Below the pieces are notes generated by a model, which had not been told where the DNA came from, ran no database searches, and saw only the letters and a program-made list of their open reading frames with translations. Below, in pieces: positions 19,617 to 28,739 of a stretch of 64,000 nucleotides of DNA. A program made the position numbers and the translations under genes. Source of the stretch: Acinetobacter sp. ASP199 (GTDB lineage: Bacteria; Pseudomonadota; Gammaproteobacteria; Pseudomonadales; Moraxellaceae); assembly GCF_022700675.1 (NCBI RefSeq), contig NZ_CP062182.1:2976001-3040000 (forward strand), written 5' to 3'. Numbering within the stretch: the first letter of the stretch is position 1; each line of letters starts with the position of its first letter.

Positions 19617-19725
19617 ATCAAATAAAGTCATAGCATTAATTTGAACAAAAATTTTGTATCAGCGATTAAATCTTCTAAAAAACAAGAGTATGATGTGCAC
19701 AATTTATCTTTTGAGTGCTCATTTT

Positions 19726-21021
19726 ATGTCCAATTGGTTTCCCAAATGGCGCCCTTATGAGGGCAGTATCGATGCACGACCAGTAGGTACCGCAGAATAT
19801 TTACCACCTGCACAGACTGTGATTTTGGGTGTACAACACGCTTTTGCAATGTTTGGTGCCACTGTACTGGCGCCATTTTTGATGGGCTTTGATCCAAACC
19901 TGGCCATCTTAATGTCAGGTATTTGTACTATTTTATTTTTCCTGATGACCGGTGGCCGCGTGCCAAGTTATCTGGGATCAAGCTTTGCCTTCATTGGTGT
20001 GGTGATCGCGGCAACCGGTTATGCCGGTGGTGGTGGCCTCAATCCAAATATTGGCGTTGCAGCAGGCGGGATTATTGCCTGTGGTATCTTCTATGCCTTG
20101 ATGGGTTTTCTGGTCATGGCGACGGGTACCCGTTGGATTGAAAAGCTGATGCCACCAGTCGTCACTGGTGCGGTGGTGATGATCATTGGTCTGAACCTTG
20201 CTCCTGTAACCGTAAAAAGTGTCATGGGCAATACCTTCAACATGTGGATGTCACTGGTCACCGTGCTGTGCATGGGTTCGATTGCGGTATTCACCCGTGG
20301 TTTATTACAGCGCCTGCTGTTATTGGTCGGCCTGTTATTGGCTTATCTGATCTACTTTGTCCTCAGTAATGTCATGGGGTATGGCACTGCGATCAACTTT
20401 GCCCCAATTCAGCAAGCTAACTGGTTCGGTTTACCAACTTTCCATGCACCGACCTTTGAATTAAATGCCATGCTGATCATTGCACCGATTGCCTTGATTC
20501 TGGTGGCTGAAAATCTGGGGCATATTAAAGCAGTCGGCGCAATGACCGGTGAAAACCTGGATCCGCATATTGGTAAAGCTTTTGTCGCGGATGGCGTGGC
20601 AACGACTTTAGCTGGTGGTGTCGGTGCTCCGGGGATGACGACTTATGGTGAAAATATCGGTGTGATGGCAGTCACTCGCGTTTACTCAACCATTATCTTT
20701 GCCGTAGCGGGTGTGTTTGCAATCTTCCTTGGTCTATCCCCGAAGTTTGGTGCAGTGATTCATACCATTCCAACTGCGATTCTGACTGGTGCTTCGATTG
20801 TGGTCTTTGGTTTGATCACCATTGCCGGTGCCAAAATCTGGATTGAAAATAAAGTCGATTTCTCACAAAACAAAAACCTGATGGTTGCGGCTGTGACCAT
20901 TATTTTAGGTACGGGTGACTTTGCCATGACCTTTGGTAATTTCAACCTGGGCGGAATTGGTACTGCAACATTCGCTGCATTATTCCTGAACTGGTTCTTC
21001 AACCTGGTCGATAAAAAATAA
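19726..21021 (+). CDS. NCS2 family uracil/xanthine permease (RutG/UraA-like)
   Basis: About 431 residues from the ATG at 19726 (MSNWFPKWRPYEG). A polytopic nucleobase:cation symporter with roughly 12-14 hydrophobic segments. Family motifs are LGVQHAFAMFGATVLAPFL near the N-terminus, the ENLGHIKAVGAMTGENLDP segment carrying the substrate-site Glu, and GGVGAPGMTTYGENIGVMAVTRV. The text is closer to RutG than to E. coli UraA. An earlier start (19690 or 19693, after AAGAG) is possible and would add a hydrophobic N-terminal extension. It is a single gene with its own terminator. Guanine deaminase near the window end is another nucleobase gene but is not linked. Confidence 0.92.
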   Translation: MSNWFPKWRPYEGSIDARPVGTAEYLPPAQTVILGVQHAFAMFGATVLAPFLMGFDPNLAILMSGICTILFFLMTGGRVPSYLGSSFAFIGVVIAATGYAGGGGLNPNIGVAAGGIIACGIFYALMGFLVMATGTRWIEKLMPPVVTGAVVMIIGLNLAPVTVKSVMGNTFNMWMSLVTVLCMGSIAVFTRGLLQRLLLLVGLLLAYLIYFVLSNVMGYGTAINFAPIQQANWFGLPTFHAPTFELNAMLIIAPIALILVAENLGHIKAVGAMTGENLDPHIGKAFVADGVATTLAGGVGAPGMTTYGENIGVMAVTRVYSTIIFAVAGVFAIFLGLSPKFGAVIHTIPTAILTGASIVVFGLITIAGAKIWIENKVDFSQNKNLMVAAVTIILGTGDFAMTFGNFNLGGIGTATFAALFLNWFFNLVDKK

Positions 21022-21042
21022 ACTCCAAGTCACTAATTTAAT

Positions 21043-21067
21043 AGCAGCCGCAAAGGCTGCTTTTTTT
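21043..21067 (+). terminator. Terminator after nucleobase permease
   Basis: AGCAGCC (21043-21049), loop GCAAA, GGCTGCT (21055-21061), followed by a T run. Confidence 0.85.
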
Positions 21068-21270
21068 ATGTCCGGAGAATTGTTTAAGATAGATTTTTTG
21101 CAATGAGCATCCTGTAGATGCGTCTGGATTTATCTGATTTACAGCTGTTTTAAATATTGTTGAAACTGGTCGCCTGACCAAAGATACAGCCTCAAGCAGA
21201 TTTTGAGGCTTAGGATGTGCTTTGCTGGAAAGCATCAGACTGGCCAGCAAAGATTTTATATAAAGATCGC

Positions 21271-21558
21271 TTAAGGACGGAATTCTTTCAGTTCGCGCTG
21301 AATGAAATACTGGAACATTTCCCGATACAGATGCTCAATAAATACTGGATCAACACCCTGATTTTGCGCTTGGGCTTTGACATTTTCGACGATCTGCTCC
21401 ATCCGTTCTGGAGATTGCAGGTCAGTTTCAGTTTTCTTGAAACGGGTGGTTTGGTCGACATAAAACTGGCGCGCAGCAATCAGCTCAACCAAAGCTGTAT
21501 CAATCGCGTCAATCTGCTCACGTGCATGTTGTAATGATTCAGCTTTTACTTTGTTCAT
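21271..21558 (-). CDS. Chorismate mutase (AroQ type, stand-alone)
   Basis: A 95-residue all-helical AroQ-fold protein: the first helix contains REQIDAIDTALVELIAARQFYV, then RFKKTETDLQSPERMEQIV and a C-terminal helix FIEHLYREMFQYFIQRE. It converts chorismate to prephenate, or in related PchB-type enzymes isochorismate to salicylate plus pyruvate; a monofunctional AroQ of this size could be either. The start overlaps the 3' end of the upstream gene by 20 bp, implying translational coupling. It is not fused to a dehydratase or dehydrogenase as in E. coli PheA/TyrA. Confidence 0.85.
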   Translation of the reverse strand: MNKVKAESLQHAREQIDAIDTALVELIAARQFYVDQTTRFKKTETDLQSPERMEQIVENVKAQAQNQGVDPVFIEHLYREMFQYFIQRELKEFRP

Positions 21559-22861
21559 GTTTATTCAGTTCACTTTCAGTTTGATTATCACTCTTATACT
21601 TTTCTTCTAACACATTACTGAAAATACTTTCAATCATCCAGACACGATATAAGCTATTAAATACAAAACTTTGATTATCAATTCGAAGTTCCAGCACCGG
21701 CAAGTTGGGCTGAGACTTCATTTCACAGAGCATATCATTGTCTTTAAGTTTGGCCTGCAGGTCTTCTTCTGTCAGCTGTTCAATTCCGAGTTCCTGCTGT
21801 AAGGCCTTGAAATGTGGGGTATAACTCAGATCACGGCCACGCGTCCACACCGCCTGTAACATCCGGTACATCGCATCCACGCGCTCCTCTTCCGGGCAGC
21901 TGTAATACAGCTGTACCATCGGCAAAATGCTTTGTGCCGTCGGTCGGCAAAATGGGGTGAATTCGACTTCGGTCCGTTTTGACAGGCGTGTTGCCAGTCC
22001 CCAGTCAAAGCCATCACGCCCACGATAAGACAGGGGATAGACATTCAGATGAATATTATAATAATCAGCCAGTTCTTCTTTAATGTAGGCCAGCAACAGC
22101 CAGGAAATCGGATCTTCCAGGGCAATATACAGATCCAGTTCCGGATCCAAGCCCTGGATTTCATTCAGTTCTTCAGCATCACTGATCAGATGCTCACGCC
22201 ATTCAATATGATTAATCAGGAATATCGGATTACCCGTCAGTAATTTTTGCTGTTTCAGACGGCGAGTTAAACGCAGCAAATCATCTACAGCGTGATACTG
22301 ACGGCCACCAAAATCAAAATAGCTAGCCAAAACCGGGGTTGTGTCAAAAACCCGTTCAGAAAAATTCTGTGGCTGATGATGGCGACTGGCCATGGTATGC
22401 AAGGTACGCAGTTTGCCATACTGCTTTTGCCACAGCATATGGAAGATATCTTCAAGCAGATAGAGAAAATCCTGTCCACGCAATGGCGTTCGGCGCAGAA
22501 TGGTTTCGGCCTGTTTTAAGGCTTCTTCAGTGGGCAATTCTGGTGTTTCATGAAAGCTGAAACGATGCTGTCTGGAGAGAATTTTGGCATCATTAATACA
22601 ATAATTTTGCCATTCTTCAAAAGACATCTGATTCGGAACTTCGCCACGTTGACTGGAAATGACCACCTTTAGCGGTTTTAATTCCGGACTCAGAATCTCT
22701 TCCAGTTGTGGTAACTGCTGCACCGCCAGATAGCTATAGACATCATCCAGACGCAGGTAAATCGTTAAGCCATCTTCAACAGATAGCACCGCCTGGCGGG
22801 TTGGCTTTTGATAAAACCAACTCGATCGGATTGGATCGAACCAACGGCGTAACAGGGACAT
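21539..22861 (-). CDS. Putative tandem thioredoxin-fold (DsbA/HCCA isomerase-like) protein
   Basis: A 440-residue soluble protein. It appears to contain two related halves: residues about 30-210 begin with LTIYLRLDDVYSYLAVQQL and residues about 240-400 with LDLYIALEDPISWLLLAYI. Both resemble the opening strand-helix of DsbA-like/2-hydroxychromene-2-carboxylate isomerase proteins (D-x-x-SPYSYLA type). No CxxC motif is visible at either site, so redox activity is unlikely. The C-terminal tail is polar and low-complexity (SDNQTESELNKHEQSKS) and overlaps the chorismate mutase start. The fold call is from pattern only; function unknown. Confidence 0.7.
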   Translation of the reverse strand: MSLLRRWFDPIRSSWFYQKPTRQAVLSVEDGLTIYLRLDDVYSYLAVQQLPQLEEILSPELKPLKVVISSQRGEVPNQMSFEEWQNYCINDAKILSRQHRFSFHETPELPTEEALKQAETILRRTPLRGQDFLYLLEDIFHMLWQKQYGKLRTLHTMASRHHQPQNFSERVFDTTPVLASYFDFGGRQYHAVDDLLRLTRRLKQQKLLTGNPIFLINHIEWREHLISDAEELNEIQGLDPELDLYIALEDPISWLLLAYIKEELADYYNIHLNVYPLSYRGRDGFDWGLATRLSKRTEVEFTPFCRPTAQSILPMVQLYYSCPEEERVDAMYRMLQAVWTRGRDLSYTPHFKALQQELGIEQLTEEDLQAKLKDNDMLCEMKSQPNLPVLELRIDNQSFVFNSLYRVWMIESIFSNVLEEKYKSDNQTESELNKHEQSKS

Positions 22862-23017
22862 GAGATCAGCCTCAACAGATAACGGCGCAGCAGATGACAG
22901 CGTCTAACTGCTACAGGATACTATCTTTTTCATCAGAATAGCAGATCGTCTAGATCTGCTTTATGTGAAAAAAACTTATATCAATTCAAGACAAAATGAT
23001 CAATGTTTGCTGAGCCT

Positions 23018-24703
23018 TTAAATCTCGATATTGAGGTCAGTCACTGCCCCGGTTTCTGCGCCTGAAGTCAGTTTAGCAAACTTGGCCAATGCACCATGGC
23101 TATAGTTCGGTTTTGGTTTAACCCATGCAGCCTGACGTGCAGCAATTTCCTCATCCGAGACATGCCAGATCATTTCACGGGTTTCAGCATTAATCGAAAT
23201 CTCATCGCCATTTTGTACCAGACCAATCGGTCCGCCTTCATAAGCTTCTGGCGTCACATGACCAATCACAAAACCATGACTCCCTCCGGAGAAACGACCA
23301 TCGGTAATGAGGGCGACTGAAGCCCCCAGACCTTTACCAATAATCGCTGAGGTCGGTTTGAGCATCTCTGGCATGCCCGGTCCACCTTTAGGGCCGACAC
23401 CGCGAATCACCACCACTTCACCCGGTTGCACTTCACCATCCAGAATCCCGCGCATCGCGCCCTGCTCGCCTTCAAAGACGCGTGCCGGTCCTTTAAAGTA
23501 CAAGCCTTCCTTACCGGTAATTTTTGCCACAGCGCCTTTTGGTGACAGGTTGCCTTTGAGAATCACCAGATGCGAATCTTTTTTCACTGGCTTGTCGAAC
23601 GGCAGGATAATCTGCTGATCCTCAGGATAATCTTTTACATCCACCAGGTTTTCTGCCAGCGTTTTTCCGGTCACCGTCAGACAGGAACCATCCAGCATGC
23701 CGGCATCCAGCATACGCTTCATTAAGGGCTGAATCCCGCCAATTGCAATCAGTTCCGACATCAGGTATTTACCGGATGGACGCACATCAGCTACGACTGG
23801 AATATCTTTGCCAATCCGGACAAAATCATCCAGACTCAGCTCGACACCTGCGGTATGTGCCATCGCAAGTAAATGCAGCACCCCATTGGTTGAACCACCC
23901 AAAGCAATCAGTACTTTAATTGAATTTTCAAAAGCTGCTTTGGTCATGATGTCACGTGGCTTGATGTCCAGACGCAGCAGATTCATTACAGCTTCACCGG
24001 CACGAGCACAATCCATCTGCTTGTCCTCAGAGACCGCTTCCTGTGCTGAGGAACCCGGCAAGCTCATACCCAATGCTTCAATCGCAGAAGCCATCGAATT
24101 CGCGGTATACATCCCGCCACAAGAACCCGGACCCGGCAAAGCAACCTCTTCAATATGCTTGACCTGAATGGCATTGATTTCGCCTTTGGCATGCTGACCG
24201 ACTGCCTCAAACACAGAAATCATATCGGTATGACCTTCACCCGGCTTAATCGTACCGCCATAGATAAACAGACCCGGACGGTTGAGACGTGCTAATCCCA
24301 TAATGCAGCCCGGCATGTTTTTATCGCAGCCACCGATGGCAATCACACCATCATAAGCCTGACAGCCGACCACAGCTTCAATCGAATCAGCAATAATTTC
24401 ACGGGAAAGCAGAGAATATTTCATGCCTTCAGTCCCATTAGAAATCCCGTCGGAAATGGTAATGGTATTGAAGATAATCCCCTTACCTCCTGCGGTATTC
24501 ACACCTTGCTCGACGGTACGTGCCAAGCCATCAATATGCATATTACAAGGGGTGACATTGGCCCAGGTTGAAGCGATGCCGATGAAAGGACGAGTAAAGT
24601 CTTCATCCTGAAAACCGGTGGCACGCATCATGGAACGGGCGGGTGCATTTTCAATGCCCTCATAGACGGGCGCGGAATGTTCTCGGATATTGTCTTTACT
24701 CAT
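23018..24703 (-). CDS. ilvD: Dihydroxy-acid dehydratase (short IlvD type)
   Basis: A 561-residue IlvD/EDD-family dehydratase converting 2,3-dihydroxy-isovalerate or -3-methylvalerate to the 2-keto acids of valine/isoleucine synthesis. Cluster-binding motifs are [15 protein letters not shown] and [14 protein letters not shown], with the substrate region [15 protein letters not shown] near the C-terminus. It belongs to the shorter class (about 560 residues) found in fungi, actinobacteria and many proteobacteria, distinct from the 609-residue E. coli-type enzyme 0.8 kb away. The start at 24703 ([10 protein letters not shown]) is well formed. Related sugar-acid dehydratases share the motifs, so another substrate is possible. 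Confidence 0.92.
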   Translation of the reverse strand: MSKDNIREHSAPVYEGIENAPARSMMRATGFQDEDFTRPFIGIASTWANVTPCNMHIDGLARTVEQGVNTAGGKGIIFNTITISDGISNGTEGMKYSLLSREIIADSIEAVVGCQAYDGVIAIGGCDKNMPGCIMGLARLNRPGLFIYGGTIKPGEGHTDMISVFEAVGQHAKGEINAIQVKHIEEVALPGPGSCGGMYTANSMASAIEALGMSLPGSSAQEAVSEDKQMDCARAGEAVMNLLRLDIKPRDIMTKAAFENSIKVLIALGGSTNGVLHLLAMAHTAGVELSLDDFVRIGKDIPVVADVRPSGKYLMSELIAIGGIQPLMKRMLDAGMLDGSCLTVTGKTLAENLVDVKDYPEDQQIILPFDKPVKKDSHLVILKGNLSPKGAVAKITGKEGLYFKGPARVFEGEQGAMRGILDGEVQPGEVVVIRGVGPKGGPGMPEMLKPTSAIIGKGLGASVALITDGRFSGGSHGFVIGHVTPEAYEGGPIGLVQNGDEISINAETREMIWHVSDEEIAARQAAWVKPKPNYSHGALAKFAKLTSGAETGAVTDLNIEI

Positions 24704-25125
24704 TTTATTGGTCCTGGGTGTAATTCTTGTGAAGCCTAAAAGCTGCCTAGATTTTATTCGATTGTATAGAAAGCCATGTCTACATAAAAGTAAGACTCTG
24801 TGTATCTGATTTGGTTATTTTTGCTTTTTCTCTAACCAATGAAGCAGATAAAGCGAAAGGGAGATTGCAATTGTCCTGTCGAAAGTAAAACTCTGCCTAC
24901 GCAACACTCATCAGCAGTCTCAAATTTATTTAAGGCAGTGAATAATCAAAACGTTAGATGAGCATTTGAAGTGAAATAGCATGTTATTGCCATCCGACCT
25001 GACTCGGACTTTTAAAGCCGAGTCTTTTTCTTGGACGATGCCAAGCCTTGAGGGAATTTCTGAGATACATTCATCTGTTATCGTCAGTCCAATCATTGCT
25101 TGGCGCATTTTTAGTATATTCGTGC
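24704..25125. other. 422-bp gap with a + strand terminator
   Basis: No protein gene is supported. The main feature is a hairpin plus T run on the + strand at 25001-25030. A frame of 88 codons from 24981 has no ribosome site and unconvincing composition. The rest holds the ilvD upstream region (about 24704-24800) and otherwise nothing I can name. Confidence 0.5.
25001..25030 (+). terminator. Orphan Rho-independent terminator, + strand
   Basis: GACTCGG (25001-25007) and CCGAGTC (25018-25024) pair around ACTTTTAAAG, whose CTTT/AAAG ends can also pair, followed by TTTTT. No annotated + strand gene precedes it (the flanking genes are on the - strand), so it may end a small RNA. Confidence 0.65.
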
Positions 25126-25329
25126 TTAATTTACCTGATGCAGATCAAGTTCTTCATTTGATGCCAAGACCACAGAGGCAAGGATCGGAGCCCCCAAAAT
25201 CACCGGAACAGCTAAAATCCAGAAGACGACGGTATGATGTGGATTAAAGAAAAATTGAATACTAAGTGCCGCTAAAATCATAACGAGCACTAAAATTGCC
25301 ACAAAGCGGCTAATAAATTTCATTGACAT
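25126..25329 (-). CDS. Small predicted membrane protein (about 67 aa)
   Basis: Two hydrophobic helices (FVAILVLVMILAALSIQFFF and VVFWILAVPVILGAPILASVVLA) are separated by a short NPHHT turn and followed by an acidic tail NEELDLHQVN. The start could be 25329 (MSMKF) or 25323 (MKFIS); a GTG at 25341 is also open. The ribosome site is weak. It lies between the two ilvD genes. No family recognised; the two-helix hairpin is the only structural statement I can make. Confidence 0.6.
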   Translation of the reverse strand: MSMKFISRFVAILVLVMILAALSIQFFFNPHHTVVFWILAVPVILGAPILASVVLASNEELDLHQVN

Positions 25330-25492
25330 GCGTGTAATCACTTTTGTATAGAGGCTGTAGTTTTACTATACACCTACTTTTACTAAGCCTTTATCGTTTT
25401 TAAATATCTACAGCACTGCCATGATTGATTTTATTGAAAGTTCACGTGATTCAATAAACCTTAAATGCTTAAGAAATAAATAGCGAAGAAAT

Positions 25493-25522
25493 AAAAAAGC
25501 ACCCCATCTGGAGTGCTTTTTT
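25493..25522 (-). terminator. Terminator downstream of the longer ilvD
   Basis: On the - strand AAAAGCACTCC and GGGGTGCTTTT pair around AGAT and are followed by a T run. It lies about 20 bp after the stop codon. Confidence 0.8.
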
Positions 25523-25542
25523 GCGCTATAAAAATTTATAGC

Positions 25543-27372
25543 TTAGATATCACGTACCGCGCCTTTTGCAGCACTTGTCGCATGCATTGCATAGGCTTTA
25601 AGTGCTTTAGAAACTTTACGTGGACGCTCTTTTGTAGGCTTCCAACCTTTCGCTTCTTGCGCTGCACGGCGTTCAGCCATCACATCATCAGCCACTGCTA
25701 AATGAATAGTACGGTTAGGAATATCAATTTCGATACGGTCACCATCTTCAACCAAAGCAATTGCACCGCCTTCAGCAGCTTCTGGAGACACGTGACCAAT
25801 TGAAAGACCTGATGAACCACCCGAGAAACGACCATCGGTTACCAGCGCACAATCTTTACCTAAACCTTTCGATTTTAAGTAGCTGGTTGGATACAACATT
25901 TCTTGCATACCCGGACCACCTTGTGGACCTTCGTAACGGATCAGGACTACATCACCTTTAACGATTTTGCCACCTAGAATTGCTTCTACTGCATCATCTT
26001 GGCTTTCAAATACACGTGCTGTACCGTTAAATTTAAGAATTGAATCATCCACACCTGCAGTTTTTACGATACAACCATCAATCGCGATGTTACCGTAAAG
26101 CACAGCCAAACCACCATCTTTAGAGAACGCATGTTCTGCATTACGGATCACACCCTTCTCACGGTCACCATCTAAACGTGTGTAGTAACGATCTTGTGAG
26201 AATGCTGTTTGGGTTGGTACACCGCCCGGTGCTGATTTAAAGAAGTTATACACGTCTTCATTTTCAGTACGGATAATGTCCCACTTGTCTAAAGCATCTT
26301 TAAGTGTTTTTTCATGTACGGTTGGTACAGAAGTGTCGAGTAAACCTGCACGGTCTAATTCACCAAGAATCGACATGATACCGCCTGCACGATGCACATC
26401 TTCCATGTGAACATCTTTCACTGCAGGTGCAACTTTACAAAGTACAGGCACTTTACGAGATAAACGATCGATGTCGTCCATTGTGAAATCAACTTCTGCT
26501 TCATGTGCAGCAGCCAATAAGTGAAGTACGGTATTGGTAGAACCACCCATTGCAATATCTAAAGTCATAGCATTTTCATATGCTGCTTTAGGGGCAATAT
26601 TACGTGGTAATACGCTGTAATCATTTTGTTCGTAATGGCGTTTTGTGATTTCAACAATCAACTGACCCGCACGCTCAAATAATTTTTTACGGTTTGCGTG
26701 TGTTGCAAGCGTAGAACCATTACCCGGTAAAGATAAACCTAAGGCTTCAGTTAAACAGTTCATTGAGTTTGCAGTAAACATACCTGAGCAAGAACCACAG
26801 GTTGGACACGCAGAACGCTCATACGCTGCAACTTCTTCATCAGTAAAGTTGTCATCTGCTGCAACAATCATGGCATCTACAAGGTCAATCGCGTGTTCAT
26901 CACCACGAACTTTTACCTTACCTGCTTCCATTGGGCCGCCTGACACAAATACCACTGGAATATTTAAGCGCATTGCCGCCATTAACATCCCCGGTGTGAT
27001 TTTGTCACAGTTCGAGATACAGACCATTGCGTCAGCACAGTGTGCATTGACCATGTATTCTACTGAGTCAGCAATCAGGTCACGCGAAGGCAGTGAATAC
27101 AACATGCCGTCGTGACCCATTGCGATCCCGTCATCGACTGCAATGGTATTAAATTCTTTTGCTACGCCGCCTGCTTGTTCAATCTGACGCGCCACCAATT
27201 GACCGAGGTCTTTTAGATGCACGTGGCCCGGAACGAACTGGGTAAATGAGTTAACGACTGCAATAATTGGCTTGCCGAAGTCTTCATCCTTCATACCAGT
27301 GGCGCGCCATAAGCCACGCGCACCCGCCATGTTTCTTCCGTGTGTCGATGTTTTTGAACGATAGTCAGGCAT
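25543..27372 (-). CDS. ilvD: Dihydroxy-acid dehydratase (E. coli-type IlvD)
   Basis: A 609-residue enzyme of the valine/isoleucine pathway, close in length and text to E. coli IlvD. The N-terminus is [20 protein letters not shown]; Fe-S ligands are in the [15 protein letters not shown] and [19 protein letters not shown] motifs, and [19 protein letters not shown] lies at the C-terminus. The frame is open to 27420, but the ATG at 27372 gives the conserved start and follows GGA. The second, shorter IlvD paralogue lies just downstream on the same strand; the two are not close enough in sequence to be a recent duplication. A leader peptide or attenuator was not found upstream. Confidence 0.96.
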   Translation of the reverse strand: MPDYRSKTSTHGRNMAGARGLWRATGMKDEDFGKPIIAVVNSFTQFVPGHVHLKDLGQLVARQIEQAGGVAKEFNTIAVDDGIAMGHDGMLYSLPSRDLIADSVEYMVNAHCADAMVCISNCDKITPGMLMAAMRLNIPVVFVSGGPMEAGKVKVRGDEHAIDLVDAMIVAADDNFTDEEVAAYERSACPTCGSCSGMFTANSMNCLTEALGLSLPGNGSTLATHANRKKLFERAGQLIVEITKRHYEQNDYSVLPRNIAPKAAYENAMTLDIAMGGSTNTVLHLLAAAHEAEVDFTMDDIDRLSRKVPVLCKVAPAVKDVHMEDVHRAGGIMSILGELDRAGLLDTSVPTVHEKTLKDALDKWDIIRTENEDVYNFFKSAPGGVPTQTAFSQDRYYTRLDGDREKGVIRNAEHAFSKDGGLAVLYGNIAIDGCIVKTAGVDDSILKFNGTARVFESQDDAVEAILGGKIVKGDVVLIRYEGPQGGPGMQEMLYPTSYLKSKGLGKDCALVTDGRFSGGSSGLSIGHVSPEAAEGGAIALVEDGDRIEIDIPNRTIHLAVADDVMAERRAAQEAKGWKPTKERPRKVSKALKAYAMHATSAAKGAVRDI

Positions 27373-27776
27373 TGTGTTATTCCAACAAAGGTTGTGCTTG
27401 AGGTGAATGAGTTCATTCACTCTGGCGAAATCTGTCTGATCGAGAGCATGAAATCAGTCGAAAATTGAACATATTATACACCAAGTCACACGGCAGATCA
27501 GGCGCTTATCGATGTGACAGGTTGGGATATGCTCAGCGCAGTTTCAGTACCTACACGATTAAAATCTTTTAGTAAAATCTACTATACCGCTATCGTTCCG
27601 GTTTAAATACAAAACTTTCATGAATATTTTTTACAATTTGCATGAGTTTTTTTTATATGAAATCTGAGTGATTTATCAGTGTAATCAGCAACGATTGGCT
27701 TTAAAGGCTGTGCTGAATTAGGCTGCGAATTGCCTTATGCCTTATAATGCTTTTAAGTTTATTTGGAATTTCATCC
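27373..27776. other. Divergent intergenic region ilvD / fmt
   Basis: About 400 bp between divergent genes. It should hold both promoters. Nothing else (RNA gene, repeat or ORF with a ribosome site) is supported. Confidence 0.5.
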
Positions 27777-28739
27777 GTGAAAATCATTTTTGCAGGCACA
27801 CCAGAATTTGCAGCCACTGCATTGGCTGCGCTGCTAAAAACCGACCATGAGATTGTGGCGGTGTATACCCAGCCAGACCGTAAAGCCGGTCGCGGGCAAA
27901 AACTGACGGCATCCGCGGTTAAACAGCTGGCACTGGAACACAATATTCCGGTCTATCAACCGCTACATTTTAAATCTTCAACCGAAGAAGGTCTGGCCGC
28001 TCAAGCTGAGTTAAAAGCCTTAAATGCGGATGTCATGGTGGTGGCAGCTTATGGTCTGATCCTGCCGCAAGTGGTTTTAGATACACCGAAATATGGCTGC
28101 CTGAATATTCACGGTTCATTGCTACCTCGCTGGCGTGGCGCCGCACCGATTCAACGTGCCATCGCTACGGGGGATGCCGAGACTGGTGTGACCATTATGA
28201 AAATGGCGGCTGGCTTAGATACTGGCGACATGATGTATAAAACCATCTGCCCGATTGAGCCACAAGACACCTCAGCTTCTTTGCATGACAAGCTGGCTCA
28301 GCAAGGTGCTGAAGCCACAGTCAAAGTACTGGAAACAGAAGAATCTCTACAGCACTATCTTGATAAGCGCGAAGTGCAGGATGAAGCACTTACGGTTTAT
28401 GCACATAAATTGTCCAAGGCAGAAGCTAAAATCGACTGGACTCAGGATGCTGTCAGCATTGACCGCAATATCCGCGCATTTAATCCATGGCCAGTGGCTT
28501 TTACGCCTCTTGATGAAACGAATAACCTGCGCGTTTGGGGTTCTTTGTTATCTCAGGAAAATGCTGAAGGCCAGGCACCCGGAACTATCCTTGCGCTAGA
28601 TAAACATGGTGTACATGTCGCTTGTGGTGATCAAAAAGCCATTTGCCTGACTTCACTGCAATGGCCGGGCGGTAAAGCGCTGAATCCGGTTCAAATCAAT
28701 CAAACCCAAAAATTACATGTAGGACAAATACTGGCATGA
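27777..28739 (+). CDS. fmt: Methionyl-tRNA formyltransferase
   Basis: A 320-residue enzyme that formylates initiator Met-tRNA using 10-formyl-THF. The N-terminus MKIIFAGTPEFAA and the signature HGSLLPRWRGAAPIQRA near residues 110-125 are diagnostic; the C-terminal OB-like tRNA-binding domain follows. I chose the GTG at 27777, preceded by GGAAT, because it gives the family N-terminus; the ATG at 27747 would add ten unconserved residues. Its TGA overlaps the ATG of rsmB by four bases, so the pair is translationally coupled. def is not present just upstream. Confidence 0.96.
   Translation: MKIIFAGTPEFAATALAALLKTDHEIVAVYTQPDRKAGRGQKLTASAVKQLALEHNIPVYQPLHFKSSTEEGLAAQAELKALNADVMVVAAYGLILPQVVLDTPKYGCLNIHGSLLPRWRGAAPIQRAIATGDAETGVTIMKMAAGLDTGDMMYKTICPIEPQDTSASLHDKLAQQGAEATVKVLETEESLQHYLDKREVQDEALTVYAHKLSKAEAKIDWTQDAVSIDRNIRAFNPWPVAFTPLDETNNLRVWGSLLSQENAEGQAPGTILALDKHGVHVACGDQKAICLTSLQWPGGKALNPVQINQTQKLHVGQILA

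Noticed and set aside
22940..22960. Inverted repeat AGCAGATC/GATCTGCT after the shorter ilvD as a terminator
   Set aside because: Good stem but no T run on the - strand, so termination there is not supported.
24981..25247. 88-codon + strand frame overlapping the small membrane protein
   Set aside because: No ribosome site, crosses a terminator hairpin, and the opposite frame has clear membrane helices.
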